A stretch of 64,000 bases of DNA, taken from positions 124,001 to 188,000 of the forward strand of contig NZ_JAPVLU010000011.1 of assembly GCF_027158205.1 (NCBI RefSeq). Reading direction: 5' to 3'. Both the position numbers and the translations under genes were made by a program. This DNA comes from Streptomyces sp. H39-S7 (GTDB lineage: Bacteria > Actinomycetota > Actinomycetes > Streptomycetales > Streptomycetaceae). The notes beneath the pieces were generated by a model. The model searched no databases. It saw nothing but the letters and a program-made list of their open reading frames with translations, and was not told where the DNA came from. Below, one piece after another: positions 33,740 through 43,440 of the stretch (its first letter is position 1; each line of letters begins with the position of its first letter).

Positions 33740-34899
33740 TAGAAAGCCGGATTCTCCCGCAGCCAGTCGAGTCGTTCGACGACCTTCCGGGTCAGGGGAT
33801 GTCGCGGGCCGAAGACACGGGTGTAGTCGTCACGGCAGCGGACGAGGAGTTGTGCGGCCTCGGCGCGCTCGCCGTTGTCGATCAGCACGTTGGCCAGGTT
33901 GTCGCGGGCGTGCACGGTTTCCGGATGGTCGTCCCCGTGCTTCCTCGCTACGCCCGCGAGGACTTCGCGCAGCATCGCCGCCGCCTCCGGGTACCGCTCC
34001 TGGGCGTGCAGTACGGCGGCGAGGTTGTTGCGGGAGGTGAGTGCCTCCGGATGGTCCCCGCCCTTGGCGCGCTGCTGGGCGGCGAGCACATCGCGCATCA
34101 CCACCTCGGCTTCGTCGAGGCGGTCCAGCCGGCACAGCGCGGCACCGAGATTGGCCCGAGCGGACAGAGCGAGGGGGCCGTCCTGTTCGTCGCGCCGCTC
34201 CAGGCAAGTGAGGAGTTCCCGCAGGGCCGGTTCGGCCTCGTCCCAGCGGTCGCCCCTGCCCAGCGCGGCGGCATGGCGCCCGGCGTCGGCCAGCACCGCC
34301 GGATCGTCCGGCCCGAGCAGCCGGGTCCGGCGCTCCAGCACGTCCCGGTGGAGCGCGACAGCCTCCGCCTCGCGGCGCAGGTCCTCCAGTACCCTCGCCA
34401 GACCGCTCGCGGCGTCGAGGGTCTGCGGGTGGTCGGCACCGAGCAGTTCACCCCGGCTGGTCCACACACTGCGCCAGATCTCCTCCGCCGTCACGAAGTC
34501 GCCCAGGACCCGGACGAGGTCGGCGAGGTCGGCGGCGGTCGTCAGGGTGTCCTCGTGGACAAAGCCGAGCACCTCGGACTGGAGGCGCACCAGATCCACG
34601 AACCGTTCGCGGGCCTCTTCGCGGCGGCCCTCCATCTGCGCCAGCACCCGCGTGTACTGCCGGAAGGCCAGCAGGGTCTCAGGGTGGTCGGGCCCCCAAC
34701 GTTGATGAGCGGCGTTGGCCTTCATCCCGAGCAGCTCATGCTGCGGGATACCCACCCGGACGATCTCCTCCTCCCGCCCGTCCTCTCCTTCCAACGTCAC
34801 GACCAGGTCCGCCGCCGCGGGCAGCTCCTGCTCGGCCGGCGGCGGGGGCGGCTCGCGCCGTCCCTCGTCGTCCCGTTTCCTGCGCCACTTGAGAGGCAT
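33739..34899 (-). CDS. Tetratricopeptide-repeat protein
   Basis: 386 residues, ATG 34899. A basic/Pro-rich start (KWRRKRDDEGRREPPPPP), a short beta region (LVVTLEGEDGREEEIVRVG), then kinesin-light-chain-type TPRs with recurrent DHPETL / LGADHPQTLDAASGLARVL / GDHPEALTSRNNLAAVLHAQ / DDHPETVHARDNLANVLIDN. Ends at LDWLRENPAF. Soluble scaffold. Follows the CHAT-peptidase gene on the same strand (31-nt gap), so it is a candidate partner or substrate of that peptidase. Confidence 0.88.
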   Translation of the reverse strand: MPLKWRRKRDDEGRREPPPPPAEQELPAAADLVVTLEGEDGREEEIVRVGIPQHELLGMKANAAHQRWGPDHPETLLAFRQYTRVLAQMEGRREEARERFVDLVRLQSEVLGFVHEDTLTTAADLADLVRVLGDFVTAEEIWRSVWTSRGELLGADHPQTLDAASGLARVLEDLRREAEAVALHRDVLERRTRLLGPDDPAVLADAGRHAAALGRGDRWDEAEPALRELLTCLERRDEQDGPLALSARANLGAALCRLDRLDEAEVVMRDVLAAQQRAKGGDHPEALTSRNNLAAVLHAQERYPEAAAMLREVLAGVARKHGDDHPETVHARDNLANVLIDNGERAEAAQLLVRCRDDYTRVFGPRHPLTRKVVERLDWLRENPAF

Positions 34900-34930
34900 C
34901 TCGCGGTCAGCTCCGTTCTCGTCAGGCTGG

Positions 34931-37900
34931 TCAGGCTCCGGAATGCACGTGCGCGCCCCACAGGCTGGGGCTGCCCCGGAAAGCGGTACGGCACTGCCGG
35001 ACCGCCCGGTGCAGCGCGAGGGCCGCCTGATCGGCGTCGAGCCCCCAGGACCCGGCGGTCCTGTCACCGCGCAGCTGGCGGTAGAGGCTACTGGCCACCC
35101 GTCCCGCCACCGCGTCGTGCACCGGCCACAGGGTGCCGATCACGTGCGGGTAGCCGGCAATCTGGAAGGCGGAGGTGATGTGGATGGACTCGTCCGCGAG
35201 CCGCTCGGAGCCCCGCGCCGTCTCGCACGCGGACAGCACGGCGAGGCGGGCGTCCGGCAGTTCCAGACCTGAGATGTGCTGGACCGTCAGGGGGTGCTCC
35301 TGGTGGTCGTGGACCAGGAGGCGGGCCTGGGACGGGTCGCCGGGATCGCTCACGCCGTGGCAGGCGAAATGCACGTACGGATGGGCGGGCAGCGCGCGCA
35401 GGACGTTGGCGAAGGTCGCCCGTGGTCCGGCGACGACCTCGGTGGGCAGCAGCGCGCTCAGTTCCCTCACCTCCCGTCGCACCCCGCCGAGCGCCCGCGT
35501 CCCGGGAGCGTCGGGCACGACCACGGCCAGCAGCCCACCGTCGGCCTGACGGCCCACCGCGCGCTGCCGCGCGTACGCCAGTGCGCGGACCGTCGGGGTG
35601 TACGACGAGACCACCAGGTCGAGGACGGTCCGGGGCCGGGGATCCGGTGGCTCGCCGTGGTGCCCGGCCGCGTGCAGCGGCAGCGCGGCCAGCGCGCCGA
35701 CCGGTGACCACCACAGCCGGGGCCAGTCGCCGTCGGCCGGCATCGCGAGCAGCCCGAGCCGGTCGAGGACCGGTTCGGCCACGGCGTCCCAGGTCCAGGC
35801 GAGCACCCCCTCGACCGCCTGCTGCGCGCTCCGCTCCCCCGTTGGGGCGGTCGCGTCGGTGAGCGCCGCCTCGAGCCGCGCCACCTGCTCCGCCACCGCC
35901 TCGGGAGTCACCCGCGGCAACGGCACCACGCACACTCCCTCGGGCCGCAGGACCAGGGCGTCGCTGCGGTAGGCACTGGAGTACACCAGAACCACCGGAC
36001 CACCCTCGGCGCACGCCAGGACCTCGTCGTACGCCGGGGCTCCGAGGAACCCCTCGAAACCCGGCAGCGCGCGGATCTCGCCGACCAGCCGCTCCCATCG
36101 CGCCGCCAGGATGTGCCGCGCGTCGGAGCCGGGCCCCGCGGCCTCCTGCTCGGCGATCTCCGATCCCAACGCGTCAATACGATCGCGCACTTGGGCGAGA
36201 TGTCCGGCGGCCTCCGGGTGCACGGCGCGCAACCGCTTCAGTTCGGCGCGCGCGGCGATCGTCCGGCCGAGCAGGACACCGCGTCCCTGCTCCAGCAACA
36301 GCACGGCGCGGTCGGGCCGCCCGAGCCGCACGGCGCACGCGGCGGCATCGGCGGCCAGCCCCTGAACACCGGCGAGCCGGTGTTCCTGGTCGCCGCGCGG
36401 CAGTCGTCCGGTGATGCTGAACGGCAGCAGCGCGAGGGCCAGTTCGTACCCGGCGACCGCCTCCTCCCAGCGGCCGCCGTCAGCGGCGGCCTCGCCCCAG
36501 TCGCGGGCGGCGCCGATGCGTTGCGCGGCCGGGAGCGCCTGGATCACGGCGACCTGCCGGTACGCGCCCTCGGCCGCGCGCAGGACAGCGGGGTCTGCGT
36601 TCGCCGCGTGCAGCGTGCGGAGCGCGGCGGCGTACGACTGGAGGTAGCCGGCGGTGCGGGCGGCACCGGTGGGCGATGCGTACACCGCGCGCCCGAGCGT
36701 GGCCACCGCCCGGTTCAGCAGCGACTCGTCCTCGGTGGCACGGGCCCGGGTGAGCTGCGCGAGCCCCAGGTTCTGCAAGTGGCTCGCGTGCTCCGGTTCG
36801 CCGTAGGCCGTCTCCGCGACGGCCCGGGTGAGGACGGCGATGGACTCGTCCAGATCGGCCGGGTCGGCCTCGGACTCGTAGCGCTTGTGCAGGGCGTTGC
36901 CGAGGTGGTTCAGCCGCAGGGCGAGGTCGGCGCTGTCGTCGGGGGTCCGGTCGAGGACCTGCCGGGCCGCTTCCACGGCCTCGGAAGCGGCCGCGGCGTC
37001 CGCCGTCCGGTCGTACCAGGTCTGGAGGATGACGCCGAGGTTGGCGAGTTTGCTGTCGGAGTCCGAGCTCGAACGGGGGAAGCGCAGGGCCAGCCGCGCC
37101 AGTCCGGCGGACTCCCGCAGGGTCGTGAGGTCGCCGGACTGGTGGTAGCGCTCGCGCAGGACGAGCGCCAGGTTCGCGACGCGGCCGAAGTGGTCCGGCT
37201 CGTCGGGAGACGACTCCTCAACGGCTTCGCGCAGGTGACCCACGGCCTCGTCCAGCAGCGTCATCTCGCCGGTGCGCTCGCCGAGCCGGTGCAGGGCGTT
37301 GCCCAGGCTGTTCAGCCGGTGCGGGCGTGACCGATCCGCCCGGTCCGTGGACCGCACGGACGCGCGCAGCAGTTCGACCGACTCGTCCAGCAGGCCGGTC
37401 CCTTCGGTGTGCTCGGCCGCCAGCCGCAACGCGACTCCCAGCACAGCCAGGCCCCACGGGTGTTCACGATGCCCTGCCGGGGTCGCGGCGTGCGCCGCCC
37501 GTGCCACAGCGACCATCGCCTTGAGGTCGGCCGCCTCCTCCGTCAGTCCGGCCTTCCTGCGCAGCGCCTCGGCGAGTTGCAGCAGGGCCGGTGCGTATCG
37601 CGGCGCGTGGGGAGGGGTCGCCGCCACCACCGCTCGCAGGAGTTCCACGGCTTCGAACGGGGCTGACGGTGTTCCTCTCTCGCATGAGGCGCGGCCGAGG
37701 GCCACCGCCAGGTTGTTCCGGACGGCGGCGATGTCCGCCGCGTTGCGTGGGTCCTCGTCGAGCAGCAGGCTCAGTGCCTGGCGCAGCAACCGCACCCCCT
37801 CCGCCATCTCGGCCGCGCTGCCCGTCTCCTCGGCCCGCTCCGCCAGCAGGGAACCGAGGGAGTCAAGGGTCAACGGCTGCTGCTCCGTACCGTCCGCGGG

Positions 37901-38290
37901 CCTCTCGGCGGCCTTCCCCAGGGCCCTGATCGCGGTGTCCCGGTCCGCGGGGTTCCGGTCCAGGCCGAAGCGGTCCGCGAGCACGCACCCCAACAGCCGC
38001 AGATCCTGCACGCGCGGAGCGCTCCCGGCCGCCAACAGCCGGCCCGCGTCGATCGACTCGTCCAGGTCGGGCCGGTGCCGGAAGGACCACCAGCGCATCA
38101 CCAGGGCGGTACGCAAGGTCTGGAGCCCGGACGTCCGCAGGTGCCCGTGCGTGGACTCCCTGTCCAGGGCCGTGCGGCACAACGCGACAGCGGTGTCCAG
38201 CGGAGCGCGCTCGCCCGTGCGGCCGAACTGCCCGATCAGCGCGGCCGCCCGCCTGATGGACTCCTCGACCGTTCCGTCCCCGTACGACAT
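34931..38290 (-). CDS. TPR-CHAT caspase-like peptidase
   Basis: 1119 residues, ATG 38290. Residues ~1-700 are degenerate TPR units (RLNSLGNALHRLGERTGEMT, LRLNHLGNALHKRYESEADP and others). A helical stretch around 700-790 precedes the C-terminal CHAT domain. The catalytic His lies in YVHFACHGVSDPGDPSQARL and the catalytic Cys in LAVLSACETARGSERLADES, followed by HVIGTLWPVHDAVAG, as in caspase-like CHAT peptidases. Known relatives are effectors of bacterial immunity (e.g. the Craspase protease, gasdermin activators). TPRs usually bind the activator. Here the neighbouring TPR protein and two divergent unknown genes are the candidates for regulation or substrate; there is no evidence for a gasdermin or CRISPR effector in the window. 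Confidence 0.9.
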   Translation of the reverse strand: MSYGDGTVEESIRRAAALIGQFGRTGERAPLDTAVALCRTALDRESTHGHLRTSGLQTLRTALVMRWWSFRHRPDLDESIDAGRLLAAGSAPRVQDLRLLGCVLADRFGLDRNPADRDTAIRALGKAAERPADGTEQQPLTLDSLGSLLAERAEETGSAAEMAEGVRLLRQALSLLLDEDPRNAADIAAVRNNLAVALGRASCERGTPSAPFEAVELLRAVVAATPPHAPRYAPALLQLAEALRRKAGLTEEAADLKAMVAVARAAHAATPAGHREHPWGLAVLGVALRLAAEHTEGTGLLDESVELLRASVRSTDRADRSRPHRLNSLGNALHRLGERTGEMTLLDEAVGHLREAVEESSPDEPDHFGRVANLALVLRERYHQSGDLTTLRESAGLARLALRFPRSSSDSDSKLANLGVILQTWYDRTADAAAASEAVEAARQVLDRTPDDSADLALRLNHLGNALHKRYESEADPADLDESIAVLTRAVAETAYGEPEHASHLQNLGLAQLTRARATEDESLLNRAVATLGRAVYASPTGAARTAGYLQSYAAALRTLHAANADPAVLRAAEGAYRQVAVIQALPAAQRIGAARDWGEAAADGGRWEEAVAGYELALALLPFSITGRLPRGDQEHRLAGVQGLAADAAACAVRLGRPDRAVLLLEQGRGVLLGRTIAARAELKRLRAVHPEAAGHLAQVRDRIDALGSEIAEQEAAGPGSDARHILAARWERLVGEIRALPGFEGFLGAPAYDEVLACAEGGPVVLVYSSAYRSDALVLRPEGVCVVPLPRVTPEAVAEQVARLEAALTDATAPTGERSAQQAVEGVLAWTWDAVAEPVLDRLGLLAMPADGDWPRLWWSPVGALAALPLHAAGHHGEPPDPRPRTVLDLVVSSYTPTVRALAYARQRAVGRQADGGLLAVVVPDAPGTRALGGVRREVRELSALLPTEVVAGPRATFANVLRALPAHPYVHFACHGVSDPGDPSQARLLVHDHQEHPLTVQHISGLELPDARLAVLSACETARGSERLADESIHITSAFQIAGYPHVIGTLWPVHDAVAGRVASSLYRQLRGDRTAGSWGLDADQAALALHRAVRQCRTAFRGSPSLWGAHVHSGA

Positions 38291-38430
38291 CCGGCCCCCC
38301 GGGCGTCTCCCTGTGAACTCTCCACCGCCGCCGGTGGGAACTCCGATACCCGATTTTACCCAAGTAACCTATCCGAAAGGCTCGTTGCCCTGCGAGCGTG
38401 ATCGGCTGATCAATCCACGGAGGTGCGACG

Positions 38431-38880
38431 GTGGGCGAACCCGGCGACGGTGTTGGGGAAGGCGGAACCAGCGCGACAACCGGCGGGCCGGGCCACGAAC
38501 GGCTGGCGGCGCTCTGCCACCGGTTGGCGTCCTCATCAGGGATGCCGGGCCTCGGCGCGGAGGGGGATCACCTCGTCGAGCACCTCATCTCCCAGGTGCG
38601 CGAGGGCCGTTCCCCCGAAGACCTCGAGGACGCCTTCGACGCGCTGGAGGACCAGCTCCTCGCCGCCGGCTACAGCGCCGGCCTCGGCTCCTACCGTACG
38701 GACGCGGCGCCCGCCTACCGGAGCTTCCCCGGCAGCGGACCCGGCCACCCCTGGCTCTACGTCCTCGCCTGCCCGCGCGGGCACTGCGCCCGCGTCGAGG
38801 CTCCGGCGTCCCCCGAGGGTGCGACGCCGGCCTGCCGCGTCTTCGGCGGACCGCTGCGCGAGGTCGGGCTGCGCCCGTGA
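38431..38880 (+). CDS. Small unknown protein divergent from the CHAT peptidase
   Basis: 149 residues, GTG 38431. After a Gly-rich start comes a helical region (RLAALCHRLASSSGMPGLGA, DHLVEHLISQVREGRSPEDL, EDAFDALEDQLLAAGYSAGL) and then a short Cys-containing segment LYVLACPRGHCARVEAP that could bind zinc with the later Cys. The helical half is reminiscent of small death-like or effector-associated adaptor domains of TPR/CHAT conflict systems, but this is a guess. The last codon overlaps the start of the following membrane protein gene (GTGA), so the two are coupled. Confidence 0.7.
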   Translation: MGEPGDGVGEGGTSATTGGPGHERLAALCHRLASSSGMPGLGAEGDHLVEHLISQVREGRSPEDLEDAFDALEDQLLAAGYSAGLGSYRTDAAPAYRSFPGSGPGHPWLYVLACPRGHCARVEAPASPEGATPACRVFGGPLREVGLRP

Positions 38881-39785
38881 GCGCGTTCCTCGACGCGCTC
38901 GGTGGGAGACTCGCCGAGCGCTGGCTGGCGCTGCTGGCGATCCCCGGCCTGATGTACCTGGTGAGCCTGGGCGCGGCGGTCACCCTGGGCCAGAGCCGGT
39001 GGCACGACGCCGGACGGCTCCGGGCACGGCTGGACTCGCTGGCGACCGCCCCCGGCGCCCACAGTGCCGGCGCCCTCGCCGTGGCCGCGGTCGCCGTGCT
39101 GACCGGGGCCGCGCTGACCGGTACCGTCGCGCAGGCCGCCGGGGCTCTGATCGAGAAGGTCTGGCTCATGGCCGCGCGCGGCCCGCTGACCCGCCGCTTG
39201 TCCGAGCGCCGGCTGCGCCGCTGGGGGGCGGCCGACGCCGAGTACCGCGCGGCCCTGATCGCCGCGGGCCGCGCCCGCATTGCCGGCACGGCGGACGCCG
39301 CCGTACTGACGGAACAGGCCGAAGCGCGCTACGCGTTCCGCAATCGCATCTCCCCGGTCCCACCACGGCACCCGTTCTGGACCGGTGACCGGATCACCAG
39401 TCCTGACCGCCGCGTCCGGCGCGCCTACGGCCTGGACCTGACCCTCTCCTGGCCTCACCTGTGGCTCCTCGCGCCCGACACCACGCGCACCGAGCTGACC
39501 ACCGCGCGCACGGCCCTGAGCGCGGCGGCCCGCCTCACGGCATGGGGCCTGGCGTACGTCGCGCTGTCGGTCTGGTGGTGGCCTGCGGCCCTGGTCGGCG
39601 CGGCGACGGTGGTGACGGGCGTGACGCGCGGTCGCACGGCGGCTGCCTCCTTCGCGGAACTCGCCGAAGCGCTGGCGGACTTGCACGGCAGGGACTTGGC
39701 GGTGGCGCTGGGGGTGGAGTGCGAGGGGCGCCTCACCACGACGATGGGGGAAGAAGTGACACGGCTGCTGAGCAAGCCGGACTGA
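38877..39785 (+). CDS. Membrane protein of unknown function
   Basis: 302 residues; GTG 38877 overlaps the previous stop. Four predicted membrane segments: [20 protein letters not shown], a second at ~60-85 ([20 protein letters not shown]), and a pair near the C-terminal third ([30 protein letters not shown]). A cytosolic basic loop of ~100 residues lies between. No recognised family. Translationally coupled to the small helical protein and divergent from the CHAT peptidase, so it may be the membrane component of the same module. Confidence 0.75.
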   Translation: MSAFLDALGGRLAERWLALLAIPGLMYLVSLGAAVTLGQSRWHDAGRLRARLDSLATAPGAHSAGALAVAAVAVLTGAALTGTVAQAAGALIEKVWLMAARGPLTRRLSERRLRRWGAADAEYRAALIAAGRARIAGTADAAVLTEQAEARYAFRNRISPVPPRHPFWTGDRITSPDRRVRRAYGLDLTLSWPHLWLLAPDTTRTELTTARTALSAAARLTAWGLAYVALSVWWWPAALVGAATVVTGVTRGRTAAASFAELAEALADLHGRDLAVALGVECEGRLTTTMGEEVTRLLSKPD

Positions 39786-39898
39786 CGGCGCGCCGACCGG
39801 CCGCATACCCGTGGGAGGCGTCTCGTCATGCTGCGCAAGGCATAGTCTGGGTCGCTGCCGGGCCGGTGCCGGCCTCGACCCACCCAGGAGAGCGCGCC

Positions 39899-40447
39899 AT
39901 GTCCGACCCCGCCAAGAAGTACCCCTTTCCCGATGCCCTGGGACAGGACGAAGCCCCTGCGCCACACCCTCTGCTCACCCCGGTGAGCGGGCTGCTGGGG
40001 ACCTGGGTCGGCCAGGGCCGCGGCGGATACCCGACCATCGGCGAGGAGTTCGTCTACGCGCAGGAGGTCACCTTCAGCCATGACGGACGGCCCTTCCTGC
40101 ACTACGAGGCGCGCGCCTGGCTGCTCGACGCGGACGGCGCCCCGCTGCGGCCCTCGGCCCGGGAGAGCGGCTGGTGGCGCATCCAGGCCGAGGGACGGGT
40201 CGAGGCCCTGATCACTCAGCCCACCGGCGTCGCGGAGATCTCGGTCGGCGGCGCCGCCGAAGGCGTGGTCGACCTCGCCACCCACCAGGTGGCCCTCGCC
40301 CCCACCGCCAAACAGGTCACCGCCACCCGCCGTCGCTACACCCTGGTCGACGCGGACACTCTCGAGTTCGTCCACGACCTGGCAGCGGTCGGCCAACCAC
40401 TCCAGCACCACCTCGCGGCACGACTCCGCCGCGAACCCTCCGCATAG
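39899..40447 (+). CDS. Nitrobindin-family heme-binding beta-barrel protein
   Basis: 182 residues, ATG 39899. Family signatures: [20 protein letters not shown] (GxWxGxGxGxYPTI), [38 protein letters not shown], and the C-terminal HHLAARLRR with the likely proximal His. Actinobacterial nitrobindins bind ferric heme and convert peroxynitrite to nitrate. Length matches the family. Stands alone between the unknown membrane gene and a small ORF. Confidence 0.92.
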   Translation: MSDPAKKYPFPDALGQDEAPAPHPLLTPVSGLLGTWVGQGRGGYPTIGEEFVYAQEVTFSHDGRPFLHYEARAWLLDADGAPLRPSARESGWWRIQAEGRVEALITQPTGVAEISVGGAAEGVVDLATHQVALAPTAKQVTATRRRYTLVDADTLEFVHDLAAVGQPLQHHLAARLRREPSA

Positions 40448-40584
40448 CGCCGAAACCCGCCGGGCGGCCATCGCGCGCTCGGCCGGCGGGGGGCAGTCCG
40501 GGCGCCGCGCGATCAGGCACGATGAACCCACCACCGGCGGCACCGTCATCCGCGACTGACAGTGCCATCTGCATACTGGGCGGC

Positions 40585-40947
40585 ATGAACTTCACTTCAG
40601 GAGGCGCCCCTGGGCCACGCCTTGACCAGCAGGCGATTGCTGCGCAGGACCTGGGGAACAACGTCTGCGGCTTTCTCACCTCGGCGAAGGACGCCCAGCA
40701 CGCAGCCGATACCTTCCGGGCAGGAGGATGGAGTGTACGGGCCTCCAGCTGGGACGAGTTCGAGGTCGAGCACACCTTCGCTCGGCTCGAACTTCTCCCC
40801 ATCGCGCCAGTGACGTTCAGCGGGTTCGTCGACCCGGCGCGGATCGACACCCTTCTGACGGCGCTCACCAGTCTGGGCCTGTCGTGGACCGTCGAGTACG
40901 AGCACCGGGACGGCACGGAGCAGCTCTTTCGGTCGGCGCATGGCTGA
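40585..40947 (+). CDS. Small hypothetical protein
   Basis: 120 residues, ATG 40585. Soluble alpha/beta protein: QDLGNNVCGFLTSAKDAQHA, GWSVRASSWDEFEVEHTFAR, PARIDTLLTALTSLGLSWTV. It resembles small Streptomyces proteins of unknown role; no signal peptide or motif. Codon bias is normal. Confidence 0.65.
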   Translation: MNFTSGGAPGPRLDQQAIAAQDLGNNVCGFLTSAKDAQHAADTFRAGGWSVRASSWDEFEVEHTFARLELLPIAPVTFSGFVDPARIDTLLTALTSLGLSWTVEYEHRDGTEQLFRSAHG

Positions 40948-41024
40948 CATGCCCGGGATACCCAGTGGATCCCGCCCGGGCCCCACACCACCCCGGCTGC
41001 ATCCCTTGCCTCGGTCTGGCGCTG

Positions 41025-41330
41025 CTACTTCTGATCGACATCGCACACGGCTGCGACCAAGAAGTGTTCTTGGACGCTGACGACAAACGCTCTCGGCTGT
41101 GACGTATGTGTCCACGAAGTGGGTGCCGCACGCGTCAGCCCCGCCACTCTGGCCTGCGGGAACGCGCCCTTCCCGCGACCGGAGCCGGGGAGGCCGAAGT
41201 GCGCGTCGTCAGCCTCAGCGTCCGCCAGGTCCCATTGTTCGGATCGCACTGGGGAAGCGCGTGCAAACAGCCGGGAACCTCGACGTCGGTGTCCGTCCGC
41301 GAAGAGCTCGGCCAGTTCTGGCGTCATCTG
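41025..41330 (-). pseudogene. IS4-family transposase fragment
   Basis: Minus frame: ATG-initiated TPELAELFADGHRRRGSRLF, then AHFGLPGSGRGKGAFPQARV, the FGxPGSGRGxxAFPQxRV block of IS4-type transposases that follows the first catalytic Asp. After ~15 more codons the coding-like frame shifts (CGTHFVDTYVTAESV). Catalytic core incomplete; a dead fragment. Confidence 0.6.
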
Positions 41331-41383
41331 TGGCAGCGGCTCGGGGTTGATGGCAGATCACATCGCACTGGTGCGACGGATAT

Positions 41384-42850
41384 CTACTTGTCGGCTCCTT
41401 TTCGTTCCTGTTCGGGCCGCCGCTCTTCCGGCGGGCCGGTCGGGGCTGCGGTCGGGTTGGTCTCGGGAGAGCGTTGGCGGGCGAGAGCGAGGCCGGCCAT
41501 CGCCGTGATCGCCATCGCGGCGATGCCGACCAGCGCTGCTGTGGTGTAGGCGCCGTCGTTCGGGAAGAGCTGGCCGGTGTCGGTGCCGGCGGCCAGGACC
41601 AGTCCGCCTATCGCGCTGCCCAGGGAGTACCCGACGCTACGGACGACATAGTTGAAGCTCATGGCGCTCGATGTCTCGCTCTTGGGGGTGACGGCCAGGA
41701 TGACGCCGGGCATGGTCGCCGAGAAGCTGCCGACACCGAAGCCCAGGACGCCCACGGCCACGAACAGTTCAGCCAGGTTCGAACGGGCCGCCGCGAAGAG
41801 AACGAACCCGCCACCGACGACGACGGCGCTGCCGGCCAACAGCACGGGGGCGTCGACCCGTTCGCGAACCCGTGGTGTGAGCTTGCCGGCGACGAACCCC
41901 AGCACGGAGAACGGGACAAGGACCAGCCCGGCGACGAAGGTGGTCAGCCCGAAGCCGTAGCCGGCGCTATGGGGCGTCTGCGCGTACCGGGTGATGAGCG
42001 TGAGCAGGAGGTACATACCGATCCCGCCGACGAACATGGCGATGTTCGCCCCGGCGACCGCCGGGTGCCGTACCGCCCGGATACCGACCAGGGGCGTCTT
42101 ATTGCGCAGCTCGACGATGGTCCAGATGCAGAGCAAGAGCGCGGCGACGATGGCGAGGGCCACCGCCACGGCGAGGTGATGGCTCCATAGATTCGTCTGG
42201 CTTGCGAGGAACAGGACGAGGAACAGTCCGCCCGCCAGGAGGAGCGCGCCGGCTACGTCCACGTGAGCGGAGCGGCCTTCGGGAGCTTTGGGGATGGAGC
42301 GCCACGCGGTGAGGAAGGCGAGAGCGGTGACGAACAGACCGAGGCCGTAGGCGGCCCGCACCCCGCCGTACTCGGCGAGCAGCCCGGCGAGCGGGTAGCC
42401 GACGCCGGCGCCGATGATCGAGACCACCGAGATCAGGGCGATCGTGGGGGCGCTGCGTCCCTCGGGAAGGTGGTCGCGGGCCACGCCCATCATCAGCGCC
42501 GTCAGACCGAGTCCGACGCCTTGGGCCGCCCTGCCGACCAGCAGCCACGCGAACGGCAGCGGTAGCACGGTGAGCGCACTGCCGGCGACGACGACCGCGA
42601 GCGTGGTAAGAATCGTGGCTCGTCGGTGTGGGCCGGCTCCGAGCCGGCCCAGGACGGGCGTGGCGACGGCGCCGCTCAGCAGTGCGATGGTCAGCGTCCA
42701 CTGCGCGCTGTCGAGGGAGACGTGGAACGTGGTCGCCACGCTGGTGATGAGCGGCGTCCCGAGGCTGGCGACTGCCACCACGACCAGGGCGATGAACATC
42801 AGGGAGGGGACCAGCAGCCGCGTCTGGGAGTGTTCCGGGGTAGTGCTCAT
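41384..42850 (-). CDS. MFS drug-type exporter (14-helix DHA2-like)
   Basis: 488 residues, ATG 42850. About 14 hydrophobic helices. Conserved features: STTPEHSQTRLLVPSLMFIA start, SVSLDSAQWTLTIALLSGAV-like helix 2, motif A variant GRLGAGPHRRATI, the motif-C-like ISVVSIIGAGVGYPLAGLLA, and ITRYAQTPHSAGYGFG in the second half. Proton-driven efflux of small molecules is the family role. It is preceded by a MarR regulator on the same strand 88 nt upstream, which should repress it until a ligand binds. Confidence 0.92.
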   Translation of the reverse strand: MSTTPEHSQTRLLVPSLMFIALVVVAVASLGTPLITSVATTFHVSLDSAQWTLTIALLSGAVATPVLGRLGAGPHRRATILTTLAVVVAGSALTVLPLPFAWLLVGRAAQGVGLGLTALMMGVARDHLPEGRSAPTIALISVVSIIGAGVGYPLAGLLAEYGGVRAAYGLGLFVTALAFLTAWRSIPKAPEGRSAHVDVAGALLLAGGLFLVLFLASQTNLWSHHLAVAVALAIVAALLLCIWTIVELRNKTPLVGIRAVRHPAVAGANIAMFVGGIGMYLLLTLITRYAQTPHSAGYGFGLTTFVAGLVLVPFSVLGFVAGKLTPRVRERVDAPVLLAGSAVVVGGGFVLFAAARSNLAELFVAVGVLGFGVGSFSATMPGVILAVTPKSETSSAMSFNYVVRSVGYSLGSAIGGLVLAAGTDTGQLFPNDGAYTTAALVGIAAMAITAMAGLALARQRSPETNPTAAPTGPPEERRPEQERKGADK

Positions 42851-42938
42851 CGGTTGGTCCCGGTCGTGGTGTGGTCGAACAGGCCGGGACGGATGCGAGT
42901 CCGGACCCCTTCCCCCACGGCTTGGGCGAACCACGCTG

Positions 42939-43397
42939 TCACTGCTTCGGCCCTTCTCGATCTTGACTTTCGAGCGCCGCCAGGTGCTGCAGCGCCGGAA
43001 GGGCTGCCGTCAAGGCCTCGACCTCGTCGTCGGTGAGTTTGTCGATCAACCGCCCATACGCATCGACGCCCGCCTGGCGCCGCGCCTGGACGTACGACGT
43101 CCCGGCCTCGGTCAGGCACACCAGCGTGACCCGCTTATCGGACGGGTCGCCTCGGCGCTCGACCAGCCCGGACTCCTCCAGCACCCGCACCAGGACGGTC
43201 ATCGCGGGCTGGGTGACACCCTCGATCCCGGCCAGATCGGTGATGCGTCGTGGACCGGTCCTGTCCAAGGTGGCCAGGGTGGCGGCGGACGTGAGGCTCA
43301 GGTCACGGGGAAGACGCCTCACGGCCCGGGTAGCCAGTCCGTAGAGGGCTGACCCAAGTGCGGCGGAAGCGCGACGCGTGGCGTCTTGACGGCTCAT
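42939..43397 (-). CDS. MarR-family regulator
   Basis: 152 residues, ATG 43397. Winged HTH: LSLTSAATLATLDRTGPRRI, TDLAGIEGVTQPAMTVLVRV, wing RRGDPSDKRVTLVCLTEAG. Dimerisation helices at both ends. Upstream of the MFS exporter in the same direction, so it probably represses its own operon; an AT-rich palindromic region lies immediately upstream. Confidence 0.92.
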   Translation of the reverse strand: MSRQDATRRASAALGSALYGLATRAVRRLPRDLSLTSAATLATLDRTGPRRITDLAGIEGVTQPAMTVLVRVLEESGLVERRGDPSDKRVTLVCLTEAGTSYVQARRQAGVDAYGRLIDKLTDDEVEALTAALPALQHLAALESQDREGPKQ

Positions 43398-43440
43398 ATG
43401 TGAAGCATAACATTTTTATATGCATGCTTTATGTATTGCT
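43396..43440 (-). promoter_or_regulatory. AT-rich promoter/operator of the marR-exporter operon
   Basis: This stretch is strikingly AT-rich for the window. It contains AAGCAT (43403-43408) and ATGCTT (43424-43429) as inverted arms around a T-run, plus GCATGC, a MarR-site-like dyad overlapping the probable -10 region and the start codon. Confidence 0.55.

Noticed and set aside
33739..39785. Possible vWA-MoxR associated conflict system
   Set aside because: No MoxR ATPase or vWA protein is present in the window; only CHAT and TPR components can be supported.
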